Positions 1 through 6,747 of a DNA stretch of 7,845 bases are shown here, piece after piece. The translations under genes were made by a program, and so were the position numbers. The notes beneath the pieces are model-generated. The model had not been told where the DNA came from, did no database searches, and saw only the letters and a list, made by a program, of their open reading frames with translations. Source of the DNA: an uncultured Oscillospiraceae bacterium (GTDB lineage Bacteria > Bacillota > Clostridia > Oscillospirales > Acutalibacteraceae); contig CABTZO010000043.1 in assembly GCA_902489335.1 (NCBI GenBank), forward strand, positions 1 to 7,845. The letters are read 5' to 3'. Within the stretch, counting starts at the first letter, position 1. Each line of letters begins with the position of its first letter.

Positions 1-423
1 AAGCATCTTAAGCTTTTGGAATCTCAAAATCGAGATAAATCAAAAATCGTCATATTGACTGATAAAGTCAATTTAACCGGATATGAATTAAAAACAAGAT
101 TATTAAACGAATTTAATTTTGAACTTGAATGCGCGGGGCCCAGATATGCTTTGGCATATTCTACAATCGCAGACGACAAGAAAGTCTTTGACGAACTTAT
201 AACTGCGCTTTTTGAAATTGACAAAGACTTGATTTCGCGAACAAAACCTAAACTTCATTTTGAAAAGAGAACGGGACAGAAATTAGCATCAACATTTGAA
301 AAAACAATATACGCTTATCCTCCCGCAACCCCGGTTATTTTCAAAGGTGGTGAAGAAGTGACCGATGAACAAAACAAACTGATTAATCAACTTGTTTCAG
401 AGGGAATGAAATTACAATATTAA
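1..423 (+). CDS. Orn/Lys/Arg decarboxylase family protein, C-terminal part (5' end outside window)
   Basis: The reading frame is open from base 1 and ends in TAA at 421-423, so 140 C-terminal residues are seen. A TTG at 16 could be taken as a start, but it has no ribosome-binding site and the match to the family continues across it, so this is a truncated gene and not a small ORF. The visible part resembles the C-terminal domain of Gram-positive PLP-dependent ornithine/lysine/arginine decarboxylases: the TGYEL segment at visible residues 26-30, then a helix-strand stretch, then the family-typical YPP..P motif near residues 106-111, followed by a GGEEVTDE segment (116-123). In this family the PLP lysine lies in the upstream large domain, which is not in the window, so substrate (lysine, arginine or ornithine, for polyamine synthesis or acid stress) cannot be assigned. 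It converges on the minus-strand operon and shares its terminator. Confidence 0.83.
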   Translation, partial: KHLKLLESQNRDKSKIVILTDKVNLTGYELKTRLLNEFNFELECAGPRYALAYSTIADDKKVFDELITALFEIDKDLISRTKPKLHFEKRTGQKLASTFEKTIYAYPPATPVIFKGGEEVTDEQNKLINQLVSEGMKLQY

Positions 424-471
424 AAAACGCTGTGAAATCCAATATGAATTTTCACAGCGTTTTGTTTATTT
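424..471. terminator. Bidirectional rho-independent terminator
   Basis: A perfect 14-bp inverted repeat (424-437 against 450-463, core ACGCTGTG/CACAGCGT) encloses a 12-nt loop. On the plus strand it is followed by TTTTGTTTATTT; on the minus strand the complement of 421-427 gives a run of T. It starts right after the decarboxylase stop and ends 2 nt before the stop of the opposing membrane-protein gene, so it can end both convergent transcripts. Confidence 0.9.
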
Positions 472-1101
472 ATCTTCGTCTTCAATATAAAATGTAAAGT
501 CCTCTTCGCTTGAAGAATTGTCTTCTTTCGCGTTTGATTCGCTTTGTATCTCGATATTTTCAATATATTTATTTTCATAATTTTCATCGGGAAAAGATTC
601 ATTAATTTCAATTTTTGAATGAGTATCTTTTTTCATTGAATCATCAGAATTTTCTTTGTCTGAAATTTCTTTTTTCTGTGTATCTTCCAAATAAAAGTTC
701 ATATCTTTTATATCGGATTTTGTTTTTCCGTAATTTTTAATGTAATCATATAAAAGCAAGAAAACCGAAAGCGCAAAATTTATAATCGGAACTGCAAATA
801 ATATTTTGTTTCTGCTGAGTATGCTTGCCGAACTGAATATGAGCGGCATAAAATACAGCAAAATGTTTGTGATTGAATTATAAAAAAGAACGGTTGTAGA
901 TTTTAATGTAGGGAAATCCGTAACCTTATAGCAATATAAAAATCCAATAGCTATTGCCCAAGTGATGAGTATTATTATAGGAAGAGCAAGAGGAGTTTCA
1001 ACATCTGTAAAAAATTCAAATGCAAATAAAATGATTGTTATGATGTTAAACAGAATATAACTTGTTAGGAGTAACAGACGAGTTTTTTTCTTCTCAAACA
1101 T
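466..1101 (-). CDS. Four-helix membrane protein with acidic C-terminal tail, function unknown
   Basis: I do not recognise this 211-residue protein. The ATG at 1101 is preceded by a moderate ribosome-binding site (AAGGGA, 1116-1111). Four hydrophobic stretches are visible at about residues 8-30, 37-58, 70-92 and 99-121. A KKK at residues 4-6 suggests the N-terminus is inside, which places the C-terminus inside too. Residues 133-211 form a low-complexity, presumably disordered tail with 26 Asp/Glu against 9 Lys (net about -17). The tail is bracketed by two similar motifs, FYLED (136-140) and FYIED (204-208). It is the last gene of the glnN-LCP operon, starting 30 nt after the LCP stop, and ends at the shared terminator. 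No enzyme motif is visible. Position next to an LCP gene hints at an envelope role, but that is inference only. Confidence 0.8.
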   Translation of the reverse strand: MFEKKKTRLLLLTSYILFNIITIILFAFEFFTDVETPLALPIIILITWAIAIGFLYCYKVTDFPTLKSTTVLFYNSITNILLYFMPLIFSSASILSRNKILFAVPIINFALSVFLLLYDYIKNYGKTKSDIKDMNFYLEDTQKKEISDKENSDDSMKKDTHSKIEINESFPDENYENKYIENIEIQSESNAKEDNSSSEEDFTFYIEDEDK

Positions 1102-1131
1102 TTTTAATCATCCCTTAATTTTAAAGTTGCT

Positions 1132-2286
1132 TTATTTTTGATTGCCGTCGTTCTTTATTTCAGAATCAGAGTTTGAATCTGTATTTGTATTTGTGTCATA
1201 TAAGAAGTCCTTTAAGATTTGTTTGTTCTTATTGAGATCAGGAACTAATACAGCCATTCCGTTGATTGTTTTATTTTGATATGTCCCGTCAGCAGGTATA
1301 CCTATTGAATCAACATTGAAATTAAAACCTTTTTTCATAAGCATTGCAAATCTTGAAATTTGTACCGGTTTCATGTCAGTTTCTACCATTGGCATAACAA
1401 CCTTTGCTATCTCAAGCAGCTTTCCCTTATCCTGCGTAGTTTGAACTTTTTGAATGATTGCATTTATTACAATTCTCTGTCTGTTTGTTCTCTTAAAGTC
1501 GGAATCAAGATGTCGTATTCTTGAAAAAGCTAGTGCTTTTTGTCCGTTTAAATGAACGCTGTTTCCCGATTCAAAATGTCCATAGTCTTTAAATTCTTTG
1601 TTGAGGGCCATAGCCTCTCTTTTTGTTATCGGAACATCTACGCCACCGATAGCATCAACGACTTTCATGAAAGCATCAAAGTTTACAAGAACATAGTTGT
1701 CGATATCTATATTGTAATTATATTCGATAGTATTTATTACAAGCGGTGCTTTTCCATACATATATGCATGATTGAGTCGTGTCTTGCCATGATTTGGAAT
1801 TGTAACATAACTGTCTCTTAAAAACGAAACAAGTTTTATTTCTTTTGTCTTTTCATTGATAGACATAAGCATCATTGTATCGCTTCTACCGTTTTGATTG
1901 TTTGAATCTTTATCGGCACCGAGCAATAAAATGTTCGTAACTTTTTTATCGCCCAAAAGGTCTTCTTCTTTGACAAATGGATTATCCGACTTTTTCTTAA
2001 AGCTTATATCACCGACAAAATGCCTTAAAAGTCCATAACCGATAGCAAGTAGCAACGCAAGTATAACAAAGAAGGTTGTCAATGATAAAAATAAAACCTT
2101 TTTTTTGCTTTTTTTTGAAATGTTTTCCTCAGACTGTCTCTTAGGCGTGTAATTCTTGTCGAATTTAATATCTTTAGAACGTTTAGATTTATCCTTTGAT
2201 TTTTTGTTCTTGGAATTGTCTTTAGATTTATTGATTAATTTTTTTGGTGGTTTACCGCCATTAGGTGAAAAATAAATATTATCCAT
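1132..2286 (-). CDS. LCP (LytR-CpsA-Psr) family cell-envelope glycopolymer transferase
   Basis: This is a 384-residue type II membrane protein. LCP proteins move undecaprenyl-phosphate-linked polymers (wall teichoic acid, capsule or similar) onto peptidoglycan at the outer membrane face. In order: a strongly basic cytoplasmic N-terminus (residues 11-63, 22 Lys/Arg, 6 Asp/Glu), one transmembrane helix at about 63-89, then the LCP domain from about 115 to 282. Family hallmarks are GRSDTMML (133-140), SFLRDSYV (154-161), TRLNHAY (169-175), VDAIGGVDV (210-218) and the Arg-rich segment AFSRIRHLDSDF.RTNRQR (253-271), whose Asp and Arg residues bind the pyrophosphate and metal in characterised members. 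A polar Asn/Asp/Ser tail ends the protein. The ATG at 2286 has the RBS AAGGAGA (2297-2291), inside the 13-nt gap after glnN, so the two genes are very likely cotranscribed. The polymer substrate cannot be told from sequence. Confidence 0.93.
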   Translation of the reverse strand: MDNIYFSPNGGKPPKKLINKSKDNSKNKKSKDKSKRSKDIKFDKNYTPKRQSEENISKKSKKKVLFLSLTTFFVILALLLAIGYGLLRHFVGDISFKKKSDNPFVKEEDLLGDKKVTNILLLGADKDSNNQNGRSDTMMLMSINEKTKEIKLVSFLRDSYVTIPNHGKTRLNHAYMYGKAPLVINTIEYNYNIDIDNYVLVNFDAFMKVVDAIGGVDVPITKREAMALNKEFKDYGHFESGNSVHLNGQKALAFSRIRHLDSDFKRTNRQRIVINAIIQKVQTTQDKGKLLEIAKVVMPMVETDMKPVQISRFAMLMKKGFNFNVDSIGIPADGTYQNKTINGMAVLVPDLNKNKQILKDFLYDTNTNTDSNSDSEIKNDGNQK

Positions 2287-2299
2287 GTGTTCTCCTTAA

Positions 2300-4396
2300 T
2301 TATATCACAGTGTATAAAAGATCAGAATATGAGGGAAACGGCCAAAATTCTTCATTGACTTTTTCTTCCAACTCATCTGCAGTTTTTCTAAGCTCATTCA
2401 TTGACGGAATAATCTTTTCTCTGCAATAATTTGCATTTTCTTCAATATTTTTGAATTCTCTAACTTTTATTACTTCTTCAAGCTTATTTCGCTTTTCAAG
2501 CAATTCGTCGCTCGTTTTTGAAAGTTGGTCGAGCAGTTTTGTTTCAAGTCTGTTTTGAAATCTGTGCGAAACATTAGTCTTTGCGTTTATTGTCTCTGCA
2601 AGCATTTTCATATATTTTACGATTGCAGGTATTATTTGTTTGTCTGTCATATCAATCATTGTCTTGGACTCTAAATTAATTATACCGATATAATTTTCCA
2701 TAAGAATTTCATAACGACCAATCAATTCTTCTCTTGAATAGATTCCATGTTTTTCAAACAACGAAATGTTTTCATCTTTTATGTAACATGGGAGTGAGTC
2801 AGGTGTTGTAGGAAGGTTCAATAAGCCTCTTTCCGCGGCATCGTTTAACCAGTCCTCACTATATGAGTTACCATTGAAAATAATCTTAGAATGTTTTTTG
2901 AAAATATCACTTAGCAGTTCATTTAAGTCTTTTTCAAAGTCCGTTGAACCTTCGAGTTTATCTGCCATCTGTGACAGTTTATCGGCAACGATTGTATTTA
3001 TTATTGTGTTCGGGCAGGCTATTGATGTGTTTGAACCGATGATTCTAAATTCAAATTTGTTGCCCGTAAAAGCAATAGGAGCAGTTCGGTTTCTGTCGGT
3101 ATCATCTTTTTTAAATGTGGGAACGAATCCCACACCGGACTCAACAAGTTTATCTTCATCTTTTAAAAGATCTTCATATTTGGCAATCGAATCTATTATT
3201 GAAGACCATTTTGGGCCCAAGAATACCGATATAATTGCCGGAGGCGCTTCCAATGCACCTAAACGGAGGTCATTTCCCGCAGTTGCAGATGACACTCTTA
3301 TCAAATCTTGATGTTCATCAATTGCCCATACGATAGCAGCTAAAAAAGTAAGAAATCTGATGTGTTTTTCTTGTGTATTTCCAGGTGAAAGAAGATTTTC
3401 ACCGGAATCTGTTTCGATAGACCAATTAATATGTTTTCCGCTACCGTTTACTCCGTTAAAAGGCTTTTCGTGTAAAACACAACTGAGATTATGCATCCTT
3501 GCTACTTTTTTCATAATCTCCATAGTGAGTTGGTTATGATCGGTTGCCATATTAGTTTGACAGTAAATAGGCGCAAGTTCGTGTTGAGAGGGAGCAGCTT
3601 CATTGTGTTCGGTTTTTGCGTAGACTCCCAACTTCCAGAGTTCTATGTCAAGATCTCTCATAAAAGCTTTGACTCTTGCGTTCATTGTGCCGAAATAATG
3701 TCCTTCCATTTCTTGACTTTTAAGAGGTTCTGCACCGAAAAGAGTCCTGCCGGTTAAAATCATGTCACGGCGTTTTTTATACATGTCTCTGTCGATTAAG
3801 AAAAATTCTTGTTCGGCACCTACGGTTGTATGAACTCGTTTTATTTCATCAAGTTTGAAAAGTTTCAACATTCTGAGAGTCTGTTTTTCAATCAAGGCTT
3901 CCGAACGCAGAAGAGGTGTTTTTTTATCTAAGATTTGACCGCCGTATGACGAAAAAATAGATGGGATACAAAGCGTCTTGTCTTTTATAAATGCAAACGA
4001 AGTAGGATCCCAAGTTGCATAACCCCGTGCTTCAAAAGTGGCTCTAAGACCACCGCTTGGAAAAGAAGAGGCATCAGGTTCACTTTTAATAAGTTCCTTT
4101 GCTGAAAAGTCCATAATGACTTGACTGTCTTCAGCGGGTTTGATAAAACTGTCATGCTTTTCGGCAGTAATTCCGGTCATGGGTTGAAACCAGTGCGTAA
4201 AATGTGTTACACCTTTTTCAATGGCCCAATCTTTCATTGCCTCAGCAATTTGTTCCGCAATTTCAACAGAAAGAGATTCTTCATTTTCAATAGAACTTCT
4301 GAAGGCACTATACACTTCAGGTGTAAGACGTTCTTTCATAGTTTTTTTATTGAAAACAAGTGATCCGAAAATTTCAGGAACATTTATATATGCCAT
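2300..4396 (-). CDS. glnN: Type III glutamine synthetase
   Basis: The product, 698 residues, makes glutamine from glutamate, ammonia and ATP, the main ammonia-assimilation step. Length and motifs fit the GSIII class (about 700 residues, found in Bacteroidetes, cyanobacteria and many Clostridia) and not the ~450-residue GSI. The N-terminal GSIII region holds the FPSGGLR segment (112-118) and TWDPTS (128-133). The catalytic core shows GAEQEFFLID (193-202, metal-binding Glu), EHNEAAPSQHELAPIY (263-278), NGSGKHINWS (317-326, the ATP/glutamate loop), RNRTAPIAF (435-443), KFEFR (447-451) and CPNT (461-464). The C-terminal third is helical, with a charged coiled-coil-like stretch at about 615-685, and ends in WPFPSYSDLLY, as GSIII proteins do. 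The ATG at 4396 is preferred over an adjacent in-frame TTG at 4399 because it sits 7 nt from GGAGG. It is the first gene of a three-gene operon with its own promoter; no nitrogen-specific operator is recognisable. Confidence 0.96.
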   Translation of the reverse strand: MAYINVPEIFGSLVFNKKTMKERLTPEVYSAFRSSIENEESLSVEIAEQIAEAMKDWAIEKGVTHFTHWFQPMTGITAEKHDSFIKPAEDSQVIMDFSAKELIKSEPDASSFPSGGLRATFEARGYATWDPTSFAFIKDKTLCIPSIFSSYGGQILDKKTPLLRSEALIEKQTLRMLKLFKLDEIKRVHTTVGAEQEFFLIDRDMYKKRRDMILTGRTLFGAEPLKSQEMEGHYFGTMNARVKAFMRDLDIELWKLGVYAKTEHNEAAPSQHELAPIYCQTNMATDHNQLTMEIMKKVARMHNLSCVLHEKPFNGVNGSGKHINWSIETDSGENLLSPGNTQEKHIRFLTFLAAIVWAIDEHQDLIRVSSATAGNDLRLGALEAPPAIISVFLGPKWSSIIDSIAKYEDLLKDEDKLVESGVGFVPTFKKDDTDRNRTAPIAFTGNKFEFRIIGSNTSIACPNTIINTIVADKLSQMADKLEGSTDFEKDLNELLSDIFKKHSKIIFNGNSYSEDWLNDAAERGLLNLPTTPDSLPCYIKDENISLFEKHGIYSREELIGRYEILMENYIGIINLESKTMIDMTDKQIIPAIVKYMKMLAETINAKTNVSHRFQNRLETKLLDQLSKTSDELLEKRNKLEEVIKVREFKNIEENANYCREKIIPSMNELRKTADELEEKVNEEFWPFPSYSDLLYTVI

Positions 4397-4403
4397 CAAT
4401 AAA

Positions 4404-4408
4404 CCTCC
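4404..4408 (-). promoter_or_regulatory. glnN ribosome-binding site
   Basis: On the minus strand GGAGG lies 7 nt before ATG at 4396 and only 4 nt before the TTG at 4399. This spacing decides the start in favour of the ATG. Confidence 0.85.
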
Positions 4409-4441
4409 GAGTAATTTATAGTCGCGATAGAGTTGCGTTTA

Positions 4442-4470
4442 ATTATATGATTTTTCTTGATTTTTGTAAA
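4442..4470 (-). promoter_or_regulatory. Promoter of the glnN operon
   Basis: Read on the minus strand, a -35 box TTTACA (4470-4465, one mismatch to TTGACA) is separated by exactly 17 bp from a perfect -10 box TATAAT (4447-4442). Initiation would fall near 4436, giving a leader of about 40 nt before glnN. It looks like a housekeeping sigma-A promoter, not a sigma-54 one. Confidence 0.8.
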
Positions 4471-4491
4471 GAAGAAGTGATGAAATAGTTG

Positions 4492-4560
4492 TTTCTGTTT
4501 GTTGAATTAATGCAAGTTAAATAGGTTAATAAAACATGCATAAAAAAGATAAAACAGAAA
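4492..4560. repeat. Spaced 9-bp inverted repeat in the glnN/pgi control region
   Basis: TTTCTGTTT (4492-4500) and AAACAGAAA (4552-4560) are exact inverted copies 51 bp apart, upstream of both divergent promoters. A second small pair, ATGCA (4510-4514) and TGCAT (4537-4541), lies between them. The DNA is very AT-rich, so chance matches are plausible. The placement would suit a regulator that binds two arms, but no known operator is recognised. Confidence 0.25.
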
Positions 4561-4569
4561 ATTATTTGG

Positions 4570-4597
4570 TTGACAAAAACATTCAATAATGTAAAAT
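4570..4597 (+). promoter_or_regulatory. Promoter of pgi
   Basis: A perfect TTGACA (4570-4575) is followed after 16 bp by TAAAAT (4592-4597, one mismatch to TATAAT). Transcription would start near 4604, leaving a very short leader that consists almost only of the ribosome-binding site. Confidence 0.72.
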
Positions 4598-4609
4598 TAA
4601 GTTAAGGTA

Positions 4610-4617
4610 GAGGTGAT
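4610..4617 (+). promoter_or_regulatory. pgi ribosome-binding site
   Basis: GAGGTGAT matches the complement of the 16S rRNA 3' end. It ends 4 nt before ATG at 4622, with the AGG core 8 nt away. An in-frame GTG at 4613 lies inside this site and so is unlikely to be the start. Confidence 0.8.
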
Positions 4618-4621
4618 AAAA

Positions 4622-5947
4622 ATGCATCTTAAATTGAATGATGAGTTTCTGAAACCTTTTGTGAGCCTTGGCGAACTTGACGGCATGAATGCCGGAGTTA
4701 AGCAGGCTTTTTCTTATATAGAAAATGAAAATGGCAGAGGCTCAGACTTTTTGGGTTGGAAATCCTTACCTTTGGATTACGATAAAGAGGAATTTGACAG
4801 AATAAAAAATTGTGCCGAAAGAATAAGAAAAGACGGAGATGTCTTGGTCGTTGTAGGCATTGGAGGATCTTATCTCGGAGCCAGAGCGGCAATCGAGTTT
4901 TTGCTTTCAACTGAATATAATTCTTTGACTGACAAAACTAAAGTATATTTTGCCGGTAACACTTTAAGTCCGGAAAACTTAAATAATATTTTAAAATTAG
5001 TCGACGGTAAGAGTTGGTACATAAATATAATTTCAAAATCCGGAACCACGACTGAACCATCAATTGCTTTTCGTGTTCTTAAAGAAAAAATGGAAGTAGA
5101 TTTCGGAAAAGAAGCTTTAAAAACTCGAATAATAGCAACTACCGATAAATCTAAAGGCGCACTTAAGGCTTTGAGTGACGAAAACGGTTATGAAACTTTT
5201 GTGATCCCCGACAATGTGGGCGGTCGATATTCAGTCTTAACGGCAGTAGGACTTTTGCCTATGGCTGTTGCCGGAATTGATATTGAAAAAGTTATGACCG
5301 GTGCTCAAAAGGCTATGGAAGACTTCTCAAATGACAGCATGAATCCCTGTAACAAATATGCTGCAATAAGAAACATACTTTACTCAAAAGGTAAGACAGT
5401 TGAACTTTTTGTGAGCTACGAGCCGTCCTGTCTTATGCTTAACGAATGGTTAAAACAACTTTTTGGAGAGAGTGAAGGAAAAGAACAAAAGGGTATTTTC
5501 CCCGCAGGTGCTGTTTTTTCTACAGATCTGCATTCTTTGGGACAATATGTTCAAGAGGGTAAAAAGCAGCTTTTTGAAACAGTAATTTCATATAAATCAG
5601 TTGACGATGACTTAATAATAAAAAAAGAAGAAGAAAATTCCGATGGTCTGAATTTCTTGACCGGTAAAAAGTTGTCCGAAATAAACAATATAGCAAAAAG
5701 AGCTACATCCATTGCTCATTGTAGCGGCGGAGTTCCCGTGATTGAGATTGAGTTTGAAAAAAGAGATGAATTGACCTTAGGATATCTGTTTTATTTCTTT
5801 GAAAGAGCTTGTGCTGTTTCGGCATATATTTCCGGAGTCAATCCCTTTAATCAACCGGGAGTAGAAAGTTACAAGAAGAATATGTTCGCCCTACTTGGCA
5901 AAGAGGGCTATGAAGAATTAAAAGAAAAATTAGAAAAAGAATTTTAA
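4622..5947 (+). CDS. pgi: Glucose-6-phosphate isomerase
   Basis: The cytoplasmic enzyme interconverts glucose 6-phosphate and fructose 6-phosphate in glycolysis and gluconeogenesis. Its 441 residues fit the short bacterial Pgi form (about 450). Visible signatures in order: GIGGSYLGARA (79-89), the sugar-phosphate-binding SKSGTTTEPS (138-147), family signature 1 NVGGRYSVLTAVGLLP (198-213), GESEGKEQKG with the probable catalytic Glu283, TDLHSLGQ with His304, and signature 2 GVNPFNQPGVESYK (405-418) ending in the probable catalytic Lys418. Nothing essential is missing. Start: the ATG at 4622 is chosen; a GTG three codons earlier overlaps the ribosome-binding site. It has its own promoter, is divergent from glnN, and is followed 15 nt later by a small P-loop gene whose RBS overlaps the pgi stop codon, so the two form an operon. 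Confidence 0.97.
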   Translation: MHLKLNDEFLKPFVSLGELDGMNAGVKQAFSYIENENGRGSDFLGWKSLPLDYDKEEFDRIKNCAERIRKDGDVLVVVGIGGSYLGARAAIEFLLSTEYNSLTDKTKVYFAGNTLSPENLNNILKLVDGKSWYINIISKSGTTTEPSIAFRVLKEKMEVDFGKEALKTRIIATTDKSKGALKALSDENGYETFVIPDNVGGRYSVLTAVGLLPMAVAGIDIEKVMTGAQKAMEDFSNDSMNPCNKYAAIRNILYSKGKTVELFVSYEPSCLMLNEWLKQLFGESEGKEQKGIFPAGAVFSTDLHSLGQYVQEGKKQLFETVISYKSVDDDLIIKKEEENSDGLNFLTGKKLSEINNIAKRATSIAHCSGGVPVIEIEFEKRDELTLGYLFYFFERACAVSAYISGVNPFNQPGVESYKKNMFALLGKEGYEELKEKLEKEF

Positions 5948-5962
5948 AGGAGGCTGATCCAA

Positions 5963-6379
5963 ATGATATCTTTAATCATTGGTTCAAAAGGAAGCGGTAA
6001 GACAAAGAGACTGATTGATGAAGTAGAAAATAGATTTGAACAGTCAAACGGTCATGTTGTATGCTTGGAAGCAAAGCCAAAACTCACTTATGACGTAGTA
6101 AACGGTGTCAGACTTTTAGCAGCCGTAGATTATGGTATAAGCGGATATGATTCACTTTATGGATTTTTAAGCGGAATCTGTGCGACTGATTCTGATACTA
6201 CAGATATTCTTGTTGACCAGACCATTAAAATAGGCGGAGAAGACAGAACTGAACTTCTTGAGTTTATTGAAAAAATCGGTAAACTTGCAAATGTTTGTAA
6301 CACAAACTTTGTATTTACGATTTCTTCTGCCGAAGAAGATCTTCCGGAAGAAATTTTCTATACAGCGCAGAAAATGTAA
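5963..6379 (+). CDS. Small P-loop (Walker A) protein, function unknown
   Basis: A 138-residue protein begins MISLIIGSKGSGKTK, a strand followed by a canonical Walker A loop GSKGSGKT (7-14). A hydrophobic strand ending in Asp, ILVDQ (82-86), is a candidate Walker B, and a second hydrophobic strand FVFTIS lies near residues 116-121. This is a minimal nucleotide-binding core with no added domain, signal peptide or membrane segment. I cannot place it in a named family; similar short clostridial proteins are sometimes labelled PilT-like or simply ATP-binding, but nothing here supports a role in twitching motility. The ATG at 5963 has a strong RBS (AAAGGAGG, 5946-5953) that overlaps the pgi stop, so it is cotranscribed and probably translationally coupled with pgi. 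A terminator follows directly. It is half the size of most P-loop enzymes but shows no frameshift: stop, terminator and RBS are all in order. Confidence 0.85.
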   Translation: MISLIIGSKGSGKTKRLIDEVENRFEQSNGHVVCLEAKPKLTYDVVNGVRLLAAVDYGISGYDSLYGFLSGICATDSDTTDILVDQTIKIGGEDRTELLEFIEKIGKLANVCNTNFVFTISSAEEDLPEEIFYTAQKM

Positions 6380-6385
6380 ATAATT

Positions 6386-6420
6386 TAGGACAGGCATTTC
6401 CCTGTCCTATTATTTTTATT
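6386..6420 (+). terminator. Rho-independent terminator of the pgi operon
   Basis: A perfect 9-bp stem TAGGACAGG/CCTGTCCTA (6386-6394 with 6401-6409) has a 6-nt loop and is followed by TTATTTTTATT. It begins 7 nt after the stop of the P-loop gene and separates this operon from rpmF. Confidence 0.9.
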
Positions 6421-6444
6421 ATAAAAAGTATTTTATAAAAAATA

Positions 6445-6473
6445 TTGACAATCATGAATATAAAATATATAAT
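6445..6473 (+). promoter_or_regulatory. Consensus promoter of rpmF
   Basis: Perfect TTGACA (6445-6450), a 17-bp spacer and perfect TATAAT (6468-6473) form an ideal housekeeping promoter. The 36 bases before it (6409-6444) are all A or T except one G, like an UP element. Start of transcription would be near 6480, about 30 nt before the gene. Such strength suits a ribosomal-protein gene. Confidence 0.92.
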
Positions 6474-6509
6474 AGCACTCGCGATTTAAGCAAAAAAGGA
6501 GGGGTTTAA

Positions 6510-6689
6510 GTGGCAGTACCAAAGAGAAGAGTTTCATCCACAAAAGGTAAGCAGAGAAGAGCCAGTGCGTGGAAGCTTGCTGCACCCACACTTGTGAAAT
6601 GTCCAAGTTGCGGGGAATATAAAATGCCTCACAAAGTTTGTCCGGCTTGTGGAAATTATAACGGAAAAAAAGTTATCGATAAAGACTGA
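6510..6689 (+). CDS. rpmF: 50S ribosomal protein L32 (zinc-ribbon form)
   Basis: The 59-residue protein of the large ribosomal subunit starts with the family-typical MAVPKRR and a basic N-terminal arm (KGKQRRA, 12-18). Two CxxC pairs, CPSC (31-34) and CPAC (44-47), give the four zinc-binding cysteines of the C+ form. The start is GTG at 6510, preceded by AAGGAGG (6496-6502) with 7 nt spacing; no ATG could give the conserved N-terminus. In many Firmicutes rpmF follows the yceD/ylbN gene and precedes plsX; neither is next to it here. Instead it stands alone behind its own promoter and is followed by a hairpin and der. Confidence 0.97.
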   Translation: MAVPKRRVSSTKGKQRRASAWKLAAPTLVKCPSCGEYKMPHKVCPACGNYNGKKVIDKD

Positions 6690-6714
6690 TTTCAGTTTAT
6701 AATTCTAATGAGAA

Positions 6715-6747
6715 ACGGAAAAGCGTTGCTTTTCCGTATTTTGTTAT
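6715..6747 (+). terminator. Hairpin with T-rich tail between rpmF and der (terminator or attenuator)
   Basis: A perfect 10-bp inverted repeat ACGGAAAAGC/GCTTTTCCGT (6715-6724 with 6728-6737) has a 3-nt GTT loop and is followed by ATTTTGTTAT. It lies 25 nt after the rpmF stop, and the der RBS (6751-6756) begins 13 nt past the stem. It probably ends much of the rpmF transcript; partial read-through would be the simplest way to reach der. Confidence 0.75.

Noticed and set aside
16..423. A complete 135-residue gene starting at TTG 16
   Set aside because: There is no ribosome-binding site, the frame is open to the window edge, and the content is the C-terminal domain of an Orn/Lys/Arg decarboxylase; it is the tail of a larger gene.
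2299..2304. TATAAT on the minus strand just before the LCP gene, as an internal promoter
   Set aside because: It overlaps the glnN stop codon and would start transcription inside the LCP ribosome-binding site, and there is no good -35 box at the right distance.
2874..3311. Plus-strand ORF of 145 codons inside glnN
   Set aside because: It lies wholly antisense to a clear glutamine synthetase, shows no domain or RBS, and is a shadow of the coding frame.
4613..4621. GTG at 4613 as the pgi start
   Set aside because: The GTG is part of the ribosome-binding site GAGGTGAT that serves the ATG at 4622; no separate site precedes it.
5963..6379. Reading the P-loop protein as a remnant of a larger ATPase
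   Set aside because: Start, RBS, stop and terminator are all in good order and no related coding sequence continues in another frame between 6380 and 6445.
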